DNA of 64,000 nt from Eucalyptus grandis. Its lineage: Eukaryota; Streptophyta; Magnoliopsida; Myrtales; Myrtaceae. Positions 24,010 to 37,000 of the stretch are shown here, in pieces. Positions within the stretch are counted from its first letter, which is position 1. Every line of letters begins with the position of its first letter. The notes under the pieces are model-generated. The model was given only the letters and a program-made list of their open reading frames with translations. It had not been told where the DNA came from and searched no databases. The position numbers and the translations under genes are program-made. The stretch is taken from contig NC_052614.1 of NCBI RefSeq assembly GCF_016545825.1, positions 8,326,559-8,390,558 of the forward strand, written 5' to 3'.

Positions 24010-24965
24010 TGATTTTTCGTACAGTGGTTTTCATACTTTACTGAAGTGTGGTTTTTTTTTTTATTTTTAAGAAGAACACAGTCATCCGCGACATGCACGG
24101 TTTCATGATTTTTCCTTATATTTATATTGCTTTATCCGATCAAAATCACAATAGACTCAACTTATAGTCTTGATTAATTAAATATGCTTCTCTATTCTAA
24201 AAGCACATGGAAATCAAAGTCAAGAAACCTTCTCTTTTTTTTTTTTCCTATTAAAATTCTTTATTTTTTTTTGTAAAGTTCAACAAAATAAAAGAAAATA
24301 AATCGACAAAAGAAATCATCAATGAAATGGAAAAATCTTCTCTTTAAATACTCATTTACGAAATAAGGGTCTTATTAACGAGTGTTCTCCGTCGCATTAA
24401 AATATCAAAGAAAGACATTGGAATATATTTGACGTACTACTAATTTCTACAATGTTAAAATATGCTTGTTTGAAATAGAGAATGAATTAATTAAGGTAAA
24501 AACTAAGTTTAACCGAGTAATGACTCCGCATTATCATTTGTTAATAAAGAAAATTTTGTTAGGCTGGGAGGTAAGACAGTACACAGTGCGCATAGCAATA
24601 TGAAGGGAAAATGGAAAATGGAGGAGAAGGAAGAACAGGCCCAACTCGATGGGCCTATATATCGGCCCAGGCCCAAACCGAGGACCCGAAAATGAAAATT
24701 CCGAATCGAAACGATCGCCAGAAAGTCAAAAAAGAAAAATCAAAATCCTGGTCCGTCCCCATTCATTCGACTTTCGTCATAGAATATTTTTACCAGTTTT
24801 GTGCTCACCGGAGCTAAAGGAGATCTGCATCTCCCTTCCCCTTCCCCCTTCCAGATCTCTCCGATCCGGTGAGGCCCGAAGGCCAAAACGCTCCCGCCTC
24901 CGCCCCGATCGCCGCCGCGCCCGCGCCCGCGCATGCGAATGCCGTCGTGATCTCGTGCCGGGAGA
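24010..24965 (+). promoter_or_regulatory. BIG5 promoter/leader duplication, proximal copy
   Basis: This is the copy adjoining BIG5. It shares landmarks in the same order with 22983-23996, including AACTAAGTTTAACCGAGTAA, GCTCACCGGAGCTAAAGGAG and CAGATCTCTCCGATCCGGTG. The second half is GC-rich and most likely contains the transcription start and the 5' leader of BIG5, because the coding start follows at 25079. Confidence 0.7.
24933..24950 (+). promoter_or_regulatory. Upstream ORF in the BIG5 leader
   Basis: ATGCGAATGCCGTCGTGA encodes MRMPS and stop, 129 bases upstream of the BIG5 ATG. It is out of frame with BIG5. The equivalent in the distal copy differs by a few substitutions but keeps start, second Met, length and stop. 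It could lower translation of BIG5; that is inference. Confidence 0.5.
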
Positions 24966-25078
24966 GATCTCAGGTGCTCGGATCGTTCGCCGTTGATTCT
25001 TCTGCCCCTGTGGGCGTCCGTGGCCCCCCCGCGGGCAGCGAGTGCGGTGCCGAGAGCAGCGAGCCGGAATCGAGGGAA

Positions 25079-28000
25079 ATGGCGGGGGGAGCGGCGGGCG
25101 GGTTCGTCACCCGGGCGTTCGAGTCGATGCTCAAGGAGTGCGCCAGCTCCCGGAAGCATCCCGACCTCCAGAGCGCCATCCAGGCGTACATAGGTGCGTG
25201 CGATTTTGGACATCCGCTCCGGTCATTTCCGTTTTCTTTTTCGCGCGCGAATCGCGAGGCCGGTGATTGTCGAGAGCCGGAGAGGTTAATTAGCTCGTTC
25301 GTTTGATGCGCGGAGTTGTGCGCATTGACGGTGCTGTAATTAGTTTCGGGCTTTCGGTTGCCTGTGCGAGTGGGCTGGTCAGTTGGTCCAGTCGTGCTCC
25401 GAGAAGCGAATGCAAAATGCTTAATGGAAATGTGTCCGTGAAAGATGAACAGCTCCGGTGCTGAAGTGGGGGGCGTAGTGGGAGTTGCTGTTGGTTGCTA
25501 TCTATCTGTAGATGGCCACCATTTTGGTTTGATTGTAGTGTCCTATTACAATTTCCTCTTTGAATTATGTTCCCAGTCATGAGTCCTTGAGGCAGAGCGT
25601 GATTCGGATTGAGGGCTTGTCAATTTTTTCTTATTTTTTTTTTCCTCCTGTTAGAATGCTGGTCCAGTTGCCAAGTTTCGGCATTTTCATTTGATTTAAT
25701 AATTGCTTGTTTTTCATCGAGTCTCTCAATTTTCACGTCGTCTTGTTTTATTTTTAGTGCTAAGCATTTCGAAGGCTCATCAGGGTTTATGTTGTTTCAG
25801 ATAATTCAAAAGTGGTCGCTCAACCTTCAGCCAACAATGAGGCAAAGGAAGCACAGCAAATGGCTACTGAGGCGAGGTATGGGAGTAGGCTAATTTGAAA
25901 CTTGCTAGCTTTGTTTTCAATATGCAATTTGTCACTATAGATTTCTTTAAGCTTCTAGAATTTTCTTTATTGTACTTGTTCTTTTGTATTTGAAGTCATG
26001 TTCCACGTAAATGAAATTCACCTTTAAGTCAACGATTTTCCTTATCATGCACCATTGGGATGAAAATGTAATCTCTAGTTGATTCAGTGTATGCAAAATT
26101 TTGTTGTTTACTCCTTTTTGCGTTTTCTAAGACATGCGTAATTTGAAATAACGAAGTCTTGTGACGAGGCTGATGTTTTGCTAAGATTTAGGACATATGA
26201 TAAACTTTTGTATGAACTTGATTCACAAGTGTAGCGGACTGTGTGTCTATTATACTCCTTTTCCACTCTCACTGGTGGAGAACTTTATTTTAGTTGCTTC
26301 CATTGTTAATTATTTAAGCATTTTATTGGCAAAATCTCTCCAAGAATGTGTTGTGTTTATGTGAAATTAAAGAATGTTGCGTCTCTCTACTTGATAGCAT
26401 GGTAAAATGCGATTCTTGAATGACATGTAAATTGCAACTACATAATAATCTTTGCACAAGAATAGACCATGATGATTTATGAGGCTTATGTCGCAGCGTA
26501 ATTGGTGGCTAAGTATGTAAATTAGAAGAAATATGTGGTTGAAACAATTGATGATCTAATAATGGATAATGGCATCTTGAAAGGGATAAAAAGAATAGTA
26601 CAGAAAGATACTGTTAATCGTAACGATGATAGGAGTAGGATATAGTTATTTCATGTCACAGTGACTGGGAAAATCTAGGAGAATACGGGCACTATGTAAA
26701 GATTTTCCTCTCATCTCGTAAAGATAATACTGGATTGAGCTCCTGGGGAAAGACTTTATTTGTGCAGATTCTAATTCTTTTTCCTTGATAAATGCTCAAG
26801 ATTGAGGACACGATTTTGTGTGGTTGGAAGAAACTGTGCTTTCAAATGTAAGGAATTGGCACACTTCCAGCATGGGAATGCCAATAACTTGCAATTTTGC
26901 AAATTAATTTTAAGTGTGTCCTCACATTCTCTTTCTCGATAATTTATTAAAAGGACATAGTTGACATTTTTCACTGCTTCCTTTCCATTTTCACATGGGT
27001 TATTAGTCACAACCAAAGAAAGTAACTGAATTGCCAATCCAATTAATTCAGCCACAGTTACATCCTATTGCTTGTGCCGATTGGAATATGTATTCTTTTC
27101 TCTGCCTTTTATTGTTAGAAAGAAGGAGAGAGGTGTAGAGAGGGATTTGACCTATCTCAATTTGGGACCATATAATCTCAAATCTCTTCCTCCGTTGGAG
27201 AAGTTTTGAAAATTAACAGGATACTGGATTTGCTTCATGCGATTTGATGCATGGAAAAGACTAGATGTGAATGATTCTGACTCGTCTTCAACCCCCTCTT
27301 TCCCTACCTAAATTTTCCCTTTCAGTGTGGCTGAAAGTGAAGGTGGAGGTGCACAACAAGCAATAGAGCCCGATCAATCATACACAGCAGCACCCGGTGG
27401 CGAGGGAGCAGAGCACGTTGTGAAGCCAGCGGTTGCAGCTGGAGCTATGACAGCTGCATTGGCAAGTGCAGGGCACACGCTGGGAGGAGCTGAGGTGGAG
27501 CTTGTACTGAATCCACTCCGGCTTGCTTTCGAGACAAAGAACTTGAAAGTTCTGGAACCTGCTCTGGATTGTCTCCACGTATGTAACTATAAACTCTTGT
27601 CTAGTTCTGACTTCCCCAAGATCATTTTTCAAACTGGAACCATGGTCAATTTTCGAGGGTTAGTCTACTAGTGAACTCTGTGGCTTATTATTATCATCAT
27701 TATTAAGTATTTATGTTTTTTAGGGCTATTGCGACATATTATATTTGACATGGCTTGGCTTCATCAATTCGGAACGACCAGCTATCTTTTCTTGACAAGA
27801 TACTAATAGTACATAACAACTGGGCAATTACCTGTTTAGCCTAACCATTTTGTCTTCCAGCTATCGTATAGTCTTACTTCAATGTATTCGTGTTCGGATT
27901 TTATTATTGCATAATAGTCCATGTTACACTTAAAATGACTCGGTAACTAATTTTTCCAACTGAATGTTTTCCAGAAACTTATTGCGTATGATCATTTGGA

Positions 28001-31000
28001 GGGAGATCCTGGTTTAGATGGTGGGAAGAATGTTCCTTTGTTCACAGACATTCTGAACATGGTTTGTGGTTGTGTTGATAATTCATCACCTGATAGGTAT
28101 ATACCTTGTATCTTAGTGATCTCTTGTTCATGATATACTAAATGGGGACTATACTTCATATATGTTGCTTGTTCTGTCCACTCTGTGAAACAATGTGCAG
28201 CACCATTCTTCTAGTGCTAAAGGTACTTCTCACTGCAGTAGCATCGGCAAAGTTCCGAGGTATGTTCTGACCAATGAAAACCTTATCCTCTTCTATTTCA
28301 ATCTTTGTCTGTGCTTACTTTGGAATTCTTGTTCAATTAAGTAAGTCGCAATTTGCTATAACTGAACTCATTGGTAGCTGAGTGTCAATGTCTTGATATG
28401 GATGTAGTGGGTGAAGAGGTATAAAGTGGTGCTCATATTAAATGAGTTAGGCAGATGTTTTCCTTTTTCTTTCCTTGGGATTTGAGTAATTTAAGTTGAT
28501 TTAAAGGAGATGTTCCTGTATCTCTGTGATGCTGTTCTCATTGGACTTCATAGTGAGAAAAAATGGCATGTGTCACCATGAATATGGAAATGCGATGCCA
28601 GTTTGATTAACTCCTGCTTTGCTGAGCATGGCTTGTTAATGCTAATATATGATTTATATTTTGTGGTGAAATGTCTTTTGTAATCAAGTTCCAAGTAGTC
28701 CATGAAGTAAGGCACACAAATTAATAGGCCTTGCGAACTTTCATTCTAACAGTAACTTTCATGATCAAGATTGTTTGCCTCTTCTATGACCTCCTTATAA
28801 GAAGTATCCTAATCAGTTAAATCAAATAAAAAGCCAAACTTAGTTGATCAGTGAATAAAACTTTTAATAAGGTACAGTTCAGTTAGAATTGAGTGAAGCA
28901 TAGATGAAGATGTATACGCATTCTAACAATGTTGATGTCTTAGTTATAGCATTAAATGAAATGATAGCCGACTTTTCAGCAGAGGCACCACTGTATTACA
29001 GGATTCTGTCCTATAATCTCCTTTATCATTGAGACTTGATGAAAGAAATCTAAAAAAATTTCAGGGTGGTTGAGTGTACAATGACTAGACTTCAGTTGGT
29101 AATTTGATATCAGCGGTGATAAATATCGTGACTGAATCACGTCAAATTATGAGCAGTGGCCAACCATGCTGCATCTATGGCAATTATGTCAACTTTTTTT
29201 TTGCAATTATATTACTAATAGTAATGTGGCCAATAGATCACTTGTAGCTCTTGTACTGTTGTAATTCAGTTTCTGCTTCCCTGCACATGTGAATATGTCA
29301 TGATGTGGCAGCACCTCAATCTGCATTATACATCTGTGTTTATCCTATGCCCTTTTATGTACCATATGTTGCTTGTGATGCAGTGCATGGGGAATCTTTG
29401 CTGGGAGTTATCAGAGTGTGCTATAATATTGCTCTTAATAGGTACATTTTATTAATTACAATCTTCTATGTGATGGAAACCCAAAAAAGTGTATGGTGAC
29501 AGAACATTCTATTTGCAGCAAAAATCCGATAAACCAAGCAACATCAAAGGCAATGTTGACACAGATGATTAGCATTGTATTCCGGAGGATGGAGTCTGAT
29601 CTGGTAGGGATATATCTTTTGTTCTACATATCCGTTAGACCTGTATGCCTTGATGCATTTAGATATAGTTATGCGTGTTGCATGTAGGGGAAAAAAACAT
29701 TTCTCTTGCACTTTGTCCAACAAAAATAACATCTGTTGAAATTATTAGGTCTCTGCTCCCTCAGTTTCCGCTAGTGCCCAAAAATCAGAAGCTCCTTCAG
29801 AAGAGAATTTGAGCTCAAAAGCTGAAGAGACTTCTTCCAGTAATGAAAATGAGAAAGAAATGACATTGGGCGATGCACTAACTCAGGCCAAAGAGACCTC
29901 TCTTGCATCTGTAGAGGAACTCCAAAGCCTTGCTGGCGGTGCTGATATTAAGGTGAAATTCTTTTTGTATCATCTCTCCAATTTCTTTGATTAAGTTCAA
30001 TGATTAAAGTCACTGGTCCTCATTTGTGCTAACTAGCTGTTGCGCATACATGCACCCTGTGCTTAATGATTTATCTTGTGGATTTGAGCTGCATATCATG
30101 ATTATTGAGAAATTCTAAGTGTATATGTTTTGGTAGTGGGAGAGATTGCTAAAATGCAACATTCTTTGCACCTTGATCTAAGTTTATGAATTTATACGCC
30201 ACTTGAATCCAAGATATCTTCATATTGTATTACCGTGTTTTTTTGGGTGCAATGACTATAATGTTGCAGGCATATGGGAAAGTTATTTATTATTTTTGTA
30301 ATGGCATATGCAAGCATAATGCCACTATTGTAGCAGGGATAAAAAGTACAATGGTATTATAATCGCTTCGGTTCCATTGTATGAATATGCTCTCTGATTT
30401 AGCATATATTGCTGAGGGTCTGATAGTTCGGATGGAAGCTTTCCTCTTTCTTTATTTCTTTCTAATGCCATAACATATTGATCTTTTCGAATGGACACCC
30501 TTGCCAGAGTTTCCTGTATCAAGCATTATAATTTCTACCTTCTTTATTTTGCATTTATGAAGGAGAGATATTTGAAATTTGTATTGCTATGTTGATATAT
30601 ATGCGCATGCAAGCATCATATATATTCATGTGTGTCAATGACTCAGTTCTGACAATTTTTACTACCACGACACTTTCTTTACTTCATAGGGTTTAGAGGC
30701 TGTTCTCGACAAGGCTGTCCACCTTGAAGATGGTAAAAAGATAACAAGGTATGCATAGCTATGTGCTAGGTGTGATAGTGAGGTCGTTATTCAAACTTAA
30801 TTTCCTGGATGCATGAACATTTTACTTTCACAGAGGGATTGACCTGGAGAGCATGAGCATCGGACAGCGTGATGCTTTATTGGTGTTCCGAACACTTTGC
30901 AAGGTTGGTGCTTTACTATTTTTTCTGCATCTCTATACGCTTTCATAAGCCTCTTCTGAAAAGTCTACCTGCAATTCATGCAGATGGGTATGAAGGAAGA

Positions 31001-34000
31001 TAGTGATGAGGTTACGGTGAAGACACGTATATTGTCTCTTGAGCTACTGCAGGTTTTTGAATCTCTGCTTTGATGCAGCATGTTTCATTTGTTTTTTACT
31101 GGAATAGTCAATAAATATCAGTGACATTCTCAATGTCACTTGACATATTTAACTTGAATTGTGGTTTGGCATGCTTGTAGTTTCCTCTGTGAGGAGTGTT
31201 CTCGGATTCATATCCTAGTTTCCATTGTAGATTTTGATGATAGACCTATAAAACCCAAGCAATATGATGTATAAAAGTGTTTTTTTATCTTGAGATCTTT
31301 GTTGAAATTTTCTCTGATAGTTTGAAACTGCAAATGAATTAAGCTGTCACCTAATATTGCTGCAGGGGTTGCTGGAAGGTGTTAGCCGTTCATTTACGGA
31401 GAACTTCCATTTCATCGATTCAGTGAAAGCTTATCTTTCATATGCTTTACTGCGGGCTTCTGTTTCTCAATCCCCTGTCATCTTTCAGGTTTACTTTGAT
31501 ATACATAGATCCACGCTTCCTTTATATTCACTTGAAGATACTTGGTTTGACTTAAATCTTTTGCAGTATGCAACTGGCATCTTCTCGGTACTCATGCTGC
31601 GGTTTCGGGAAAGTCTTAAAGTATGCCTTCGTCTTAGGACACCAGAGATACTTTCTTTTTGACTTTTGTAATTAGCTGCCCCATGATCTTAATTCCTACT
31701 TTTTCAGGGAGAGATCGGTGTATTCTTTCCCTTGATAGTTCTACGGTCATTGGACGGCTCTAAATTTCCCATTACCCAAAAAACAAGTGTTCTTCGGTAC
31801 AGTAATCCCTCTATTTATTGGATCCTTCAACTCTTGGCCAGCTACAACTGGTCAATATTCAAAATTTGCCATGTGATGGAGCATATTTCTGCAGGATGCT
31901 TGAGAAAATATGCAGGGATCCTCAAATGCTTGTTGACTTGTATGTGAACTACGATTGTGATCTTGAGGCACCAAATTTGTTTGAACGCATGGTATCTTAC
32001 TTCCTATATCTCCATTCACTGCACCTCACCGCACTCATCTTCTGCCCTTTGACTCTGTTATATGGTTGGTACATTTTTCTCAGCATCTGTTTGTTGCTTT
32101 AGGTTACCACTCTGTCTAAATTATCTCAAGGGACACAAAATGCCGATCCCAATTCTGTTGCTCTTTCACAGGCAGCTTCCATCAAAGGTTCTTCACTTCA
32201 GGTAGGTTAATCTGTTTGCTGAGGTCTCTAATGTTAGCTGTCAGAACTTGGATCTTCCTTAACTTTATCTTTGCATGCTAAAAGATCATGGCATTTGGCT
32301 TATCAAACCTTTTACATTAATTCTACAGTGCCTTGTGAATGTGCTCAAATCGCTTGTTGATTGGGAGAAGGCACACAAAGAATCAAAAGGGCAGAACATT
32401 CATGATGACGCTTCATATAGAGAGTCATTGGAAATGAACAAAAAGGAAGATGTGCCCAGTAACTTTGAAAAGGCAAAGGCTCATAAATCATCATTGGAAG
32501 CTGCCGTCTCTGAGGCAAGTTACTTGCACTTGTAATTTTTATGAAGTATGTTCATTTTTGCTAGATCAGGAACCTGAGTATGAGAAAGAACAAGTAGTGC
32601 AGGAGCTAACATTCTTGCATAGTGTATCAAGGAAAATCTCTTTATTCATCGTAAAAAAAAAAAAATTCTCGTGAGAGAAATGGACCAGAAGTTAAATAAA
32701 CCATGTCATTTCCCATGAGCCAGTTCCATCCTTGTCATGATATTTCAGAGAAAGTGACCAAGACAATTAGATTTTTGAATCTGGAATCAGGATTTACTGG
32801 TGTTGGTTGGGGTTTTATCATCACCTTTAAATGAATCAATGGAGATCAATCTGTGGAGTATGGCTGATTGAAGATGAATGTTGATTAGTTTGCCTTTGAC
32901 TGTGGTCTGTGATGTATTTGCCTTTTGCTGTGGTCTGTGATGTATTTCTTATTCTCTACTGTTTACTCAATTAGAAATGGCATCTTAAGGATGTTTGTCA
33001 GTGATTGCGGTAGTAAGTTGTTGATGAACGCAAAATCATAGAAGTTGTCTTTTCTTTTGATACCTTATAACATTTATGGAATCTAGATAGCCATTCTATC
33101 TGTCATATATAGCATTTTTCTTGGTTATCTAGTTAATAGAATCCTCTTTTGTAGAATGGCAAATTTGTTGCTTGCACTGGATACCTCATCTAGCAAAAAG
33201 TTTAAGAAAGCAGCTTGTTCTGAGATATTTGATAGTGTTCTTTCATTTTCGTCTCTTGATTAGATTTTGCTGGCTTTTCTTCTGCAAAAATATCACTGGG
33301 CGATATGTTGATGCTGCACTGTGTGAAGAATACTCTTTCTCAACGTCTCAGTGTGCAGCTCTATTGAAGTGCTCAATCTTAGCTTTGTCATGTTGCAGTT
33401 CAACAGGAAACCTGTGAAGGGTGTAGAGTTTTTGATATCAAATAAGTTAGTGGAGAATTCACCTGCTTCTGTTGCCCAATTTCTGAGGACTACGAACAAT
33501 TTAGACAAGGTCTGATCTCTAGACTACATTTCACCATATTCAAGTTTGATATTGAATTGTCTTAAGAGTGTTGCTCTGCAGGCTATGATTGGTGATTATT
33601 TGGGTCAGCACGAAGAATTTCCGCTAGCTGTCATGCATGCTTATGTGGATTCAATGAAGTTTTCAGGAATGAAGTTTGATAGTGCAATTCGTGAATTCCT
33701 TAAAGGATTTAGACTTCCGGGAGAGGCTCAAAAGATAGATCGGATTATGGAAAAATTTGCTGAAAGGTTTGTAATTTCTTCTTTTTTTTCCCTGCCTTTG
33801 GCAGTTAAGCTATAGTAAGCATGGATGTGATCAGATTCTGCATGATTAAAAGTAGACAACTCGTGCAACTGAGAGGTAAATGGTCATGGTCTCAGTTTCT
33901 AGGAACCTTTCTGTATTTTCGTCATATGAGTTGATCCAACATTCTTGAACCAGCTTTGCTTGCCATGATTGTATGATTATGTCCATAAGGATGGTTCAAT

Positions 34001-37000
34001 CTGCTCCTGTTGATACAATCCACATTGTCTATGTGATCATTGGTGCCATTGGGAAATTCAATCTGGCGACAGATTGTGGTCAAGTTCCTCCTCTTTCTTT
34101 CCTTAATCTTTCGTTATGCTCGACATGGCAAAAAATCGCATACAGTAAGCATTAGACAGTGGACCAAATTTTTGAAGTCTGTCAATGTTGAGATGGTTTC
34201 ATTGTTCTGGCTGTGACTGACTCGATACGGTTTCTTTTATGTTTTGTATTTGAGAGGCAAGGGGGAAATGGTGTGTTGTTCTTGTTATATCGCTTGTCAC
34301 ATTTTCATCTTGACCTTATGATGGGGATCGTTGGTCTAACAATGTAAGAAGCATCCTTTGCTTTTTATCTTTGCTTTCTTCTGAAAACTCTTTATCTGTT
34401 GTTTTGGCAGATATTGTGCCGATCACCCAGGCCTCTTTAAAAATGCAGATACTGCATATGTTCTTGCTTACGCTGTTATAATGTTAAATACTGATGCGCA
34501 TAACCCAAATATTTCGGCTAAGATGTCGAAATCAGATTTTGTACGCATGAATGCCATGAATAATGCTGATGACAATGCCCCAAAGGAGCTTCTTGAGGAG
34601 ATTTATGATTCTATAGTTAAAGAGGAGATCAAATTGAAAGATGAGACAGCTGGTATGGGGAAGAGTAACACATTGAAGCCAGCATATGAGGAAAGAAGCG
34701 GCCTTGTCAGCATTTTGAATCTTGCTCTCCCTAAAGGAAAGTCATCAGTGGATCCTAAGAATGACAGTGCTGCCATTGTCAAACAAACACAGGCTATATT
34801 TCGTAATCAAGGAGTAAAAAGAGGAGTATTTTACTCATCACAGAGGATTGAAATTGCAAAGCCAATGGTTGAAGCCGTAGGATGGCCTTTGCTTGCAACT
34901 TTCTCAGTCACAATGGAGGAAGGGGATAACAAACCCAGAATTATTCTTTGTATGGAGGGATTCAAAGCTGGGATACACATCACTCATGTTCTTGGAATGG
35001 ATACAATGCGATATGCATTCTTAACCTCCCTGGTTAGGTAGGTTCCCTTATCTAAGCTCTGTGAAAACTGATTCTTTACCCCGAACACCCGCCCCCTCCC
35101 CCTCCCTTCCTCCTTCATTTCTTCCTTACTTCATCCTTTGACATGGGGCATACAGTACCTTTTTACTTGTTTTCTTTTCTATAAATTGAGAATACCTTTC
35201 TTGTTATGATGTTTGCGATTTTAGGTTGCAATATACTCTGCACAAGAATTAGATATGGTCTTTGTAATGTTCTTCGACAGCCCATTGTCCATCTGGAGTC
35301 TCACCAAGTGCCTTTCATGCAATGGGCCCTGCAACCAAAATGGCTACCTGAGCTTTAGCTTGCTAAAAAGTAATCTGACAATGTTGAAAAATGGTGAAAT
35401 TATTAGTCTTTTTTTTTTTTTTTTTTTTTTTTGGGGGTGGGGGGGGCGTGGGGTCAGAGGCTGGCAAGTAACAAATCTCAGAAGGTGTTAGGTTAATGCT
35501 GGAGGTCTCTCTGGTGCAGACACTTTAAAATCGTCTATATGGTGGTCAATTTTACTACTGCGTTTTGTCTATATTATGATCTGGTTTTGCAGATAATTAG
35601 TTTTCTAGATAATGGCTTCATATGCTTTTATAGGTGTACCTTCTTGCATGCACCGAAGGATATGCGCAGTAAGAATGTAGAAGCATTGCGGACATTGCTT
35701 GCTCTATGCGATACGGAGACTGATTCTCTTCAAGACACTTGGAATGCAGTTCTCGAATGTGTCTCTCGGCTTGAATACATAACATCAACACCTTCAATAT
35801 CTGCAACTGTCATGCATGGATCTAATCAGATTTCCAGGGATGCAGTTCTTCAATCTCTTAGAGAGCTGGCCGGGAAACCTGCAGAGCAAGTATTTGTAAA
35901 TAGTGTCAAGTTACCTAGTGATACTGTTGTAGAATTCTTTAATGCCCTTTGTGGTGTATCAGCTGAAGAACTAAAACAGACACCAGCTCGTGTTTTCAGC
36001 TTGCAAAAGCTTGTGGAGATCAGTTATTACAATATGGCACGCATCCGAATGGTAATTGTCGCCTATTATCTATTGATTTTCACTAAGTTCTTCAATAAGA
36101 GGGCTGTAGATGGTCAAGTGATGTACTCTTCTCGACTATGAGCCATCAGTTTTTGATGATTAGAATCTGCAATTGCTTCTTATGACAATTAATTTTCTCT
36201 AAACAACTTCAGCTGACATCGTAAATGCATGTTATGGTTCAGGTATGGGCACGGATATGGTCTGTCTTGGCTAATCATTTTATTTCTGCTGGGAGCCATC
36301 ATGATCAAAAAATTGCAATGTACGCCATTGATTCTCTTAGGCAGCTTGGTATGAAGTATCTGGAGCGTGCTGAGTTGGCCAATTTCACATTCCAAAATGA
36401 CATCCTCAAACCATTTGTTGTGCTGATGAGAAATAGTCAAAGTGAATCTTTAAGGGGTTTGATCGTTGACTGCATCGTGCAAGTATGAATAAGTGGTTTT
36501 CCTTACCGTTTGTCTTAGCTGAAGTGCATTATACATCAGTTGTTGCAATCATGCATTTTCTGTTTCATGTGTTATTTCAGATGATCAAATCTAAAGTTGG
36601 AAGCATTAAGTCTGGCTGGCGTAGTGTATTTATGATTTTTACGGCAGCTGCTGATGATGAGCTGGAATCTATTGTTGAAAGTGCATTTGAAAATGTTGAA
36701 CAAGGTCAGATTCAATTATTTTTGTTTTATTGTTTTTTATATGTGATACACATGCGCGCGCGCGCACACACACACACTTTGTGATTCCAGCTAGACAATT
36801 TAGCGCTTGTTCAGTGGCTAATACACAGATCATTTGCAGTTATCTTGGAGCACTTTGATCAAGTTGTTGGAGATTGTTTTATGGACTGCGTTAACTGCCT
36901 TATTCGGTTTGCTAATAACAAAAGCTCTCATCGAATAAGTTTGAAGGCTATTGCTCTTCTACGTATATGTGAGGATCGTCTAGCTGAGGTAGGCTCTTGG

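Larger units (their letters stand above)
21577..25078. other. Region between the RING gene and BIG5
   Basis: This 3.5 kb holds the RING gene 3' UTR (to about 21800), a hairpin-repeat array (22047-22938), and a tandem ~1 kb duplication reaching the BIG5 start (22983-24965). No gene with recognisable protein is present. A 171-codon open frame at 22197-22712 is made wholly of array repeats. Confidence 0.65.

Noticed and set aside
24740..25213. 157-codon minus-strand open frame over the BIG5 start
   Set aside because: It is antisense to the GC-rich BIG5 leader and first exon; the product is Arg/Gly/Ala-rich and shows no domain.
32515..32520. GT donor at 32519 instead of the GC donor at 32515
   Set aside because: It would add four bases and shift the BIG5 frame just before the Sec7 domain.
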